This document shows, in pieces, positions 4,965-9,061 of a stretch of DNA of 9,061 bases. The translations under genes were made by a program, and so were the position numbers. The DNA comes from Streptosporangiaceae bacterium (GTDB lineage: Bacteria > Actinomycetota > Actinomycetes > Streptosporangiales > Streptosporangiaceae). How positions within the stretch are numbered: position 1 is the stretch's first letter; the number at the start of each line of letters is the position of its first letter. Below the pieces are notes generated by a model that worked only from the letters and a program-made list of their open reading frames with translations, ran no database searches and had not been told where the DNA came from. The stretch spans positions 1 to 9,061 of the forward strand of contig JASHTQ010000460.1 in assembly GCA_030040475.1 (NCBI GenBank). The letters run 5' to 3'.

Positions 4965-6074
4965 TCAGCCGGGCAGGCTCGAGCTGGTCGTCCAGTTGTA
5001 CACCGAACCGCCCCACGTCGTGGCGGTGGATCCGCCGCGCAGCTGGGCGCCCTTGCCGTCCGGGTTGACGTACAGGCCGGTGTCGAGGTTCTTCAGCGTG
5101 CCGTTCGACTGCGGGATGAACTGCTGGAACGGCCCGGTGTTGCAGTTGGTGAGGATCAGGCCGTCGCGCAGCGGGTCAGATCCCCAGCCGCCGGCCGGGT
5201 CCGACACGCAGAGCCCGGACGCGGTGCCGTTGGGCGCGTACTCGAACTGGTAGGCGCCGGAGTGGGTGCCGGCGTTGAGGATGAAGCTCGTCGCCGGGTC
5301 GCTCTGCGTCGCGGGCCAGCCGGCCACGATCGCGCCCGCGTAGTCGTGCTGCTGGTAGGCGTCGAACCCGTTGCCGAACGAGTTGACCTCGTCGCCGGTG
5401 GTGCCGGTGGAGTTCGCGTCCACGGTGAGGGTGAACGTGCCCTTCAGCACGGCGCCGTCGGGGTCGGTGACGCTGACGGCGACGTCGGAGTAGGTGCCAG
5501 GGGCCGCGGTCCCGCCGACGTAGGTCAGCGTCGGGTCGCCGGAGGTCAGCCCGCTCGGCAGGTTGGACTCGGTAAAGGTGAACGTGTCGCCGCTCTTCGA
5601 GCTGACGGCGCTGAACGTCACGGTGCCCGAGCTGTTGGAGTCGGCAAGCGTAGACAGCGATACCTTCGTGGCCGAGCCGTTCAGCTGGATCGAGTTGGTC
5701 CCGATCGTCACCGGGAGCTCAAGCGCCTCGGCGTTCCCGACGCTGTCGGTGGCATCGACGACGACATCGGGCGGGCTGGAGACCGAACTGCCCGAGTAGC
5801 TGATAACCCCGCTAGCCAGCGACACGCCGCTCGTCGAAGTCCCGTCAAGCGACCAGGTCACGCCCGTCCCGCTGAGGTCGATGACCTTGTCGCCGTTCGT
5901 GGCACCCAGGCCGCTGCCGCCAAACGTGCTGTCCGTCACCGAACCGCCAGACAAGGCGGTGTCCTGCCACGACTGGGCATGCACAGGGAGTGCCGCCGCA
6001 CCGCCTACCGCGAGGGCACCACCAAGCAGCACGGGAATTGCGATCCCGAGTGCTTTCCTTCGATTCAAATGCAT
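4965..6074 (-). CDS. Secreted protein with Ig-like modules and ricin/beta-trefoil-like C-terminus
   Basis: A 369-residue exported protein. A Sec signal peptide is clear: basic start MHLNRRK, hydrophobic core at about 8-29 and probable cleavage after VHA (31-33). Residues 35-120 and 121-222 are Ser/Thr/Gly-rich beta-type repeats. NLPSGLT (171-177) followed by PGTYSDVAVSVTD (192-204) matches the pattern of putative-Ig (He_PIG-like) domains. Residues about 228-369 carry SGLCVSDPAGGWGSDPL, LILTNCN, QQFIPQSNGTLKN and LDTGLYVNPDG, typical of ricin-type beta-trefoil units that bind carbohydrate. Two cysteines (289, 311) could form a disulfide. No catalytic domain, LPxTG or C-terminal membrane helix is visible, so it is likely released or loosely wall-bound. 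The Shine-Dalgarno is weak (GGGGTGA). It is a single-gene unit ending in a strong hairpin. A role in sugar or polysaccharide binding is inference. Confidence 0.8.
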   Translation of the reverse strand: MHLNRRKALGIAIPVLLGGALAVGGAAALPVHAQSWQDTALSGGSVTDSTFGGSGLGATNGDKVIDLSGTGVTWSLDGTSTSGVSLASGVISYSGSSVSSPPDVVVDATDSVGNAEALELPVTIGTNSIQLNGSATKVSLSTLADSNSSGTVTFSAVSSKSGDTFTFTESNLPSGLTSGDPTLTYVGGTAAPGTYSDVAVSVTDPDGAVLKGTFTLTVDANSTGTTGDEVNSFGNGFDAYQQHDYAGAIVAGWPATQSDPATSFILNAGTHSGAYQFEYAPNGTASGLCVSDPAGGWGSDPLRDGLILTNCNTGPFQQFIPQSNGTLKNLDTGLYVNPDGKGAQLRGGSTATTWGGSVYNWTTSSSLPG

Positions 6075-6417
6075 GGCTTCACCCCGTTCTGTGTCCGCTC
6101 TCTCTTAGGGCGCTGCCAGACCATCTGGCAGGGAGCGCCGCCGACCGTGCCGCTGCCGGTAGCCCCGCCAACCATATGGTCCATCCTCACCATACTTCCC
6201 AACGTCCTCTGCTTTATCTTTAGGTCTCTTTTTGCGCAGGAGTCGACTCGTCAGGTCAAGCGGGATCGGGCACGGCGCAGCACCACCGCGTTCGGCCTCT
6301 GGCAAGCCGCAGTTCGACCATAGCCCGCCGCGGCCTCGGGATGCAGGATATGCAGAATACTCTTAACAAGGCCAAAAGGCTTTTTTGGTGACTAAATGGT
6401 CATTTTTAGGCGCGCGG
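6075..6417. other. Intergenic region between the lectin-like gene and the membrane-protein operon
   Basis: No convincing gene. It should contain the minus-strand promoter of the secreted protein gene. A lower-GC stretch at about 6165-6235 includes the 10-bp palindrome ACCATATGGT (6171-6180). The inverted repeat CCAGA-CCA-TCTGG lies at 6116-6128, close to the gene start. Both are candidate regulator sites. I could not pick a convincing -35/-10 pair. The right end holds a hairpin terminator. Confidence 0.45.
6372..6388 (-). terminator. A/T-rich hairpin downstream of the WD40/membrane-protein operon
   Basis: CCAAAA (6372-6377) pairs with TTTTGG (6383-6388) over a 5-base loop, 29 bases past the stop at 6418-6420. 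A second small hairpin, TGAC-N6-GTCA, lies at 6389-6402, between it and the gene. Together they form a plausible end for the operon transcript; the stems are short, so confidence is moderate. Confidence 0.4.
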
Positions 6418-8304
6418 TCACGTCGGGCCGGGCAGCTGACGGACCCGCTTCGGCGGCCACGGCGTCCACTCCGGGAAGCCGCGGGCCAGGCCGTCGTCCC
6501 TGGTCTCGGCGGGGTCGTCGTCATCGCGCGGGTCGCTATCGTCCGGGCCGGGCAGCATCAGGGTCTGCGGCAACGAGGTGAACCTGATGGCACGGTAGGC
6601 ATGATCGGCCTTCAGCCCGAGCAGGTAGTCCTGAAGCTCGGGAAGAAGCTCGCCGCTGCGCCGCTGCTGGTCCAAGAGCGTGGCCAGCTCGTCGCCGACC
6701 TGGGTGAGCTTGCTCGTGAGCTGGCTTTTCTCCCGGCTGCCACCATCGGAGATGCTCTGCAGCCGCACCTTCAGCAGGACGAACCAATCCAGGGTTACGT
6801 ACCCGGCCACGCAGACCGCCGCGCCGAGCAGCAGGATGACGACGGCGGGCAGCACGTTCCCGGGAACCAGCGCTATCAGCACGAGCGCGACGGAAATCAC
6901 CGCCCCGATGGCCACCCGCCTGATGCCGCGCCGCCGCACCTTGGCCCGCCGCCTGCGGGTCTGCTCGTCGATCGAGCCTGCCAGCTGCGCGGCACGATCG
7001 TCGGCCTGCTGCCGCAGCGCCTGCGGGGTGGTCTCGTCGTCGCTCGCGACCGAGAAGCTGAACTGCCGCTCCCCCAGCCGGATCGCCACGCTCGCGGGAG
7101 GCCGATGCCTGTCGTGGACCTTCTCGGCGGCCGCGCTTATGAAGCGCTGGCTCATCACGATCGACAGCAGCTCGGTCATGGTCGGCGGGCGCTTGCGGCC
7201 GGCCGGGAAGGCCGCGCGGGTGACCAGCGACAGGATGTTCAGCTCCCGCGCGCGGTCGGCTTCATCGGCCGCCACCCGCCGCTGCGCCGCCGCGTCGTCC
7301 TCGGTCTCGATGACGGCTTCGGCGCGGCGTATCCGCTGCAGGATCCGGTCCTCGGCGGGATCGGGATCGGAGGCCAGGCTCTTGAGCAGCAGGCTGATCT
7401 TCTCGTCCAGGTCGGCCGGCACGTCGGCGCCGTCGGCGAACCGGCCGCGGAAGTACTGGTCCGCCGCCTCGATGGCCGTGGCCGCCTCGTGCCGGTTGCG
7501 CAGGACTTCCCAGTCCGGGGAGTTCTTGGCGAGGGCGGGGAACGCCTCGGCGTAGTCGCCTGCGGGGGCCAGCCCCATCAGGTTCCGCTCCCACTGCCCG
7601 ATTTCCTCCTCCTCGAAGTCCCGGCTGCTCGCCGCGCTTTCGTACCAGGCCGTCAGCCGCCGCACCAGCTGCGGCGAGGAGTCCATGCCCAGCGTCCGCC
7701 CGGTGACGGCCTCTATCACGACGGCGAAGTCCGACGGCAGGTTGGTGGGTTCGAGCCCGGCCAGGTAGCTGCCTATCCAGTCGCGCATGTCCTCGGTGCG
7801 CGCCTGGTCGCGCAGCAGGAGGGTCATGAACAGCGCGGTCTTGCTGTGGTCGAGGGCAAGCGCGGTCTTGATCGACTCGAAATACCGGTCCTTGTCGCCG
7901 TCCAGCCACGCGGCGACCGCGAGGATCGCCGGGGCAAGCCAGTAGCGCGGCGTCTTGATCGCGAGCCGCTCGGTCACGTCCAGGATGACCGCCCGGCTGA
8001 TGAAGCCGCTCTTGACCACGTAGATGATCCCCGACGCGAGGTCGCGCACCTCCTTGTACCTGCCGAACTCCTGCTCAAGGTCGTGTCGCGCCTCGGCGAG
8101 GTCGCTGCGCGCGTTCTGCACGGTGCGGTCGCGCCGGTACTCGGTGACGTACTCGTCCATCGTCTTCTGCAGCTCGTCGACCCGGCGCAGCAGGCGCTTC
8201 TCGAGCCCGTCGACGCGGCTGGTGAGCCTCGCGACCGACCCCTCCACCCCGGAGACCCTGGAATGCAGCCCCGATATCTCCGGATGACTATGGCTCTCGA
8301 CCAT
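6418..8304 (-). CDS. Coiled-coil, two-helix membrane protein of unknown function, 628 aa
   Basis: I cannot name this family with certainty. Residues about 12-88 are heptad-like and highly charged (RVSGVEGSVARLTSRVDGLEKRLL...), a likely coiled coil. Residues about 90-330 look like an all-helical, possibly TPR-like domain, with KTALFMTLLLRDQARTEDM at 155-173 as a recognisable segment. A basic stretch RRRRAKVRRRG (450-460) comes before two membrane helices at about 464-480 and 484-504, joined by a very short turn, so both long soluble parts probably face the cytoplasm. A second charged helical segment (512-565) and an acidic tail (DDSDPRDDDDPAETRDD, 588-604) end the protein. Fewer than two dozen bases separate it from the upstream WD40 gene, and GGAGGG sits 6 bases before its ATG, so they form an operon. 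A scaffold or membrane-linked signalling role is inference. Confidence 0.85.
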   Translation of the reverse strand: MVESHSHPEISGLHSRVSGVEGSVARLTSRVDGLEKRLLRRVDELQKTMDEYVTEYRRDRTVQNARSDLAEARHDLEQEFGRYKEVRDLASGIIYVVKSGFISRAVILDVTERLAIKTPRYWLAPAILAVAAWLDGDKDRYFESIKTALALDHSKTALFMTLLLRDQARTEDMRDWIGSYLAGLEPTNLPSDFAVVIEAVTGRTLGMDSSPQLVRRLTAWYESAASSRDFEEEEIGQWERNLMGLAPAGDYAEAFPALAKNSPDWEVLRNRHEAATAIEAADQYFRGRFADGADVPADLDEKISLLLKSLASDPDPAEDRILQRIRRAEAVIETEDDAAAQRRVAADEADRARELNILSLVTRAAFPAGRKRPPTMTELLSIVMSQRFISAAAEKVHDRHRPPASVAIRLGERQFSFSVASDDETTPQALRQQADDRAAQLAGSIDEQTRRRRAKVRRRGIRRVAIGAVISVALVLIALVPGNVLPAVVILLLGAAVCVAGYVTLDWFVLLKVRLQSISDGGSREKSQLTSKLTQVGDELATLLDQQRRSGELLPELQDYLLGLKADHAYRAIRFTSLPQTLMLPGPDDSDPRDDDDPAETRDDGLARGFPEWTPWPPKRVRQLPGPT

Positions 8305-8328
8305 GCGGCTCCCTCCGGCAGCTGGAGA

Positions 8329-9061
8329 TCATCCGTTACCGCTTACCGCCGGGGCGGCCGCCGGCTGGCGGGACAGCCCGGCCGCGAACCAGACCAGGCC
8401 GGCGGCGTCGCCGTGCTCGCGGATGGTGTCCCCGACCGCCGCTGCCCAGCGGTTCGACCGCGGCACGACAACCAGTTCCGCCGCGCCGGTTCCGGTGTCC
8501 CAGACGCGCGCGGTCCCGTCCCTGCCGACCGTGGCAAGCCGCCCGCCCGAGGAGTCGAAGCACATCGCGGTGATCCCGTGCACGTGGCCGGGCCAGGCAC
8601 GGGTCTGGGTCCACTTGCCCGGCTCACGGAACCGGACCACGCCGTCGGCGCAGCCGAGGGCGAGCGCGCCGTCGGCCGGGCTGAAGGCGAGAGCCCTGGC
8701 CCGGCACTCCCAGCCGCTCATGACGTGCACGTGCTCGCCGGTGTCGGGATCCCAGATCCTGACCGTGCCGTCGGATCCCGCGGTGGCCAGTTGCCCGGTC
8801 AGCGGGCTGAACGCCGCGGCGTGCACGATCCCCTTGTGCCCGACCAGAATGTGCCGCAGAACCCCCTTGGCGGCGTTGGCGACCTTGGCGGCGTCCCAGA
8901 CGCGTACGGTTCCGTCCGTCCCGGTGGCAGCGAGATAGCGCCCGGCGCGGTCGTAGGCGACCGCCCTGGTGTGATGCGCGCTGTCCGGCAGCGCATCGAC
9001 GGCGGTCCCGTCCTCGGCCTGCCATACCTGCACGGCATCGCCGGCGGTCGCCACCCGGGAT
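8329..9061 (-). CDS. WD40-repeat protein, N-terminus outside window
   Basis: About 244 residues are visible and the frame stays open to the window edge, with the sequence already inside a repeat (SRVATAGDAVQVW), so the true start lies beyond 9061. Around five WD-type repeats are seen, marked by (L/V)AT(A/V)G.DGT.R(V/I)WD: ATAGDAVQVW, AATGTDGTVRVWD, ATAGSDGTVRIWD, LGCADGVVRF (degenerate, no Trp-Asp) and ATVGRDGTARVWD. These fold as blades of a beta-propeller that binds other proteins. A 45-residue non-repeat tail follows the last blade (RSNRWAAAVGDTIREHG...). In actinomycetes such propellers are often the C-terminal half of large proteins with a kinase, protease, TIR or NTPase domain in front; what lies in front here cannot be seen. 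It is the first visible gene of an operon with the coiled-coil membrane protein. Confidence 0.9.
   Translation of the reverse strand, partial: SRVATAGDAVQVWQAEDGTAVDALPDSAHHTRAVAYDRAGRYLAATGTDGTVRVWDAAKVANAAKGVLRHILVGHKGIVHAAAFSPLTGQLATAGSDGTVRIWDPDTGEHVHVMSGWECRARALAFSPADGALALGCADGVVRFREPGKWTQTRAWPGHVHGITAMCFDSSGGRLATVGRDGTARVWDTGTGAAELVVVPRSNRWAAAVGDTIREHGDAAGLVWFAAGLSRQPAAAPAVSGNG

Noticed and set aside
5262..6323. Plus-strand open frame of about 350 codons opposite the secreted protein
   Set aside because: The minus strand has a clear signal peptide, sensible Ig-like and trefoil motifs and a terminator. The plus frame is an Arg/Gly/Val-rich mirror of it.
6680..7555. Plus-strand Ser/Arg-rich frame opposite the membrane protein
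   Set aside because: Low-complexity Ser/Arg composition with no domain, fully inside a well-supported minus-strand gene.

Overview
This 9,061-base window is GC-rich throughout, with coding third positions that are mostly G or C. Its gene types (a PknB-type Ser/Thr kinase, a WD40 protein, a signal-peptide surface protein, an actinobacterial-looking small hypothetical) point to a chromosomal stretch of a high-GC actinomycete, probably a filamentous or complex one. The species cannot be set from the sequence. I found no transposase, integrase, tRNA, rRNA or CRISPR array.

Layout. (1) Bases 1-968, minus strand: the kinase domain of a PknB-like Ser/Thr protein kinase; its C-terminal part lies beyond the window. 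(2) Bases 969-1940: a non-coding stretch with a strong potential RNA fold, then a short plus-strand reading frame that looks like only the C-terminal end of an M23/LytM-like wall protein, closed by a GC-rich hairpin. (3) Bases 1941-2258, minus strand: a 105-residue actinobacterial hypothetical protein whose ribosome binding site sits inside two competing hairpins. (4) Bases 2259-3007: a long divergent intergenic region with unusual structure: a 44-base hairpin, three 12-bp direct repeats, a 24-bp near-palindrome and smaller inverted repeats. (5) Bases 3008-3832, plus: a class I SAM methyltransferase. It converges on, and overlaps by 76 bases, (6) a sulfotransferase (3757-4749, minus) carrying a tandem 29-residue N-terminal duplication. 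(7) Bases 4965-6074, minus: a secreted protein with Ig-like modules and a C-terminal ricin/beta-trefoil-like domain, followed by a perfect 15-bp terminator hairpin. (8) Bases 6418-9061, minus: a two-gene operon made of a WD40-repeat protein (N-terminus outside the window) and, 24 bases downstream, a 628-residue coiled-coil membrane protein.

How the genes may work together. The methyltransferase and sulfotransferase are plausible tailoring enzymes for a shared small molecule or glycan, but they are convergently transcribed and the link is inference. The WD40/membrane-protein pair is the best candidate for an undescribed functional unit: a propeller scaffold co-expressed with a membrane-anchored coiled-coil partner. 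The kinase may sense cell-wall state, but its sensor domain is not visible. The most unusual non-coding signal is the cluster of repeats and palindromes between 2259 and 2760.
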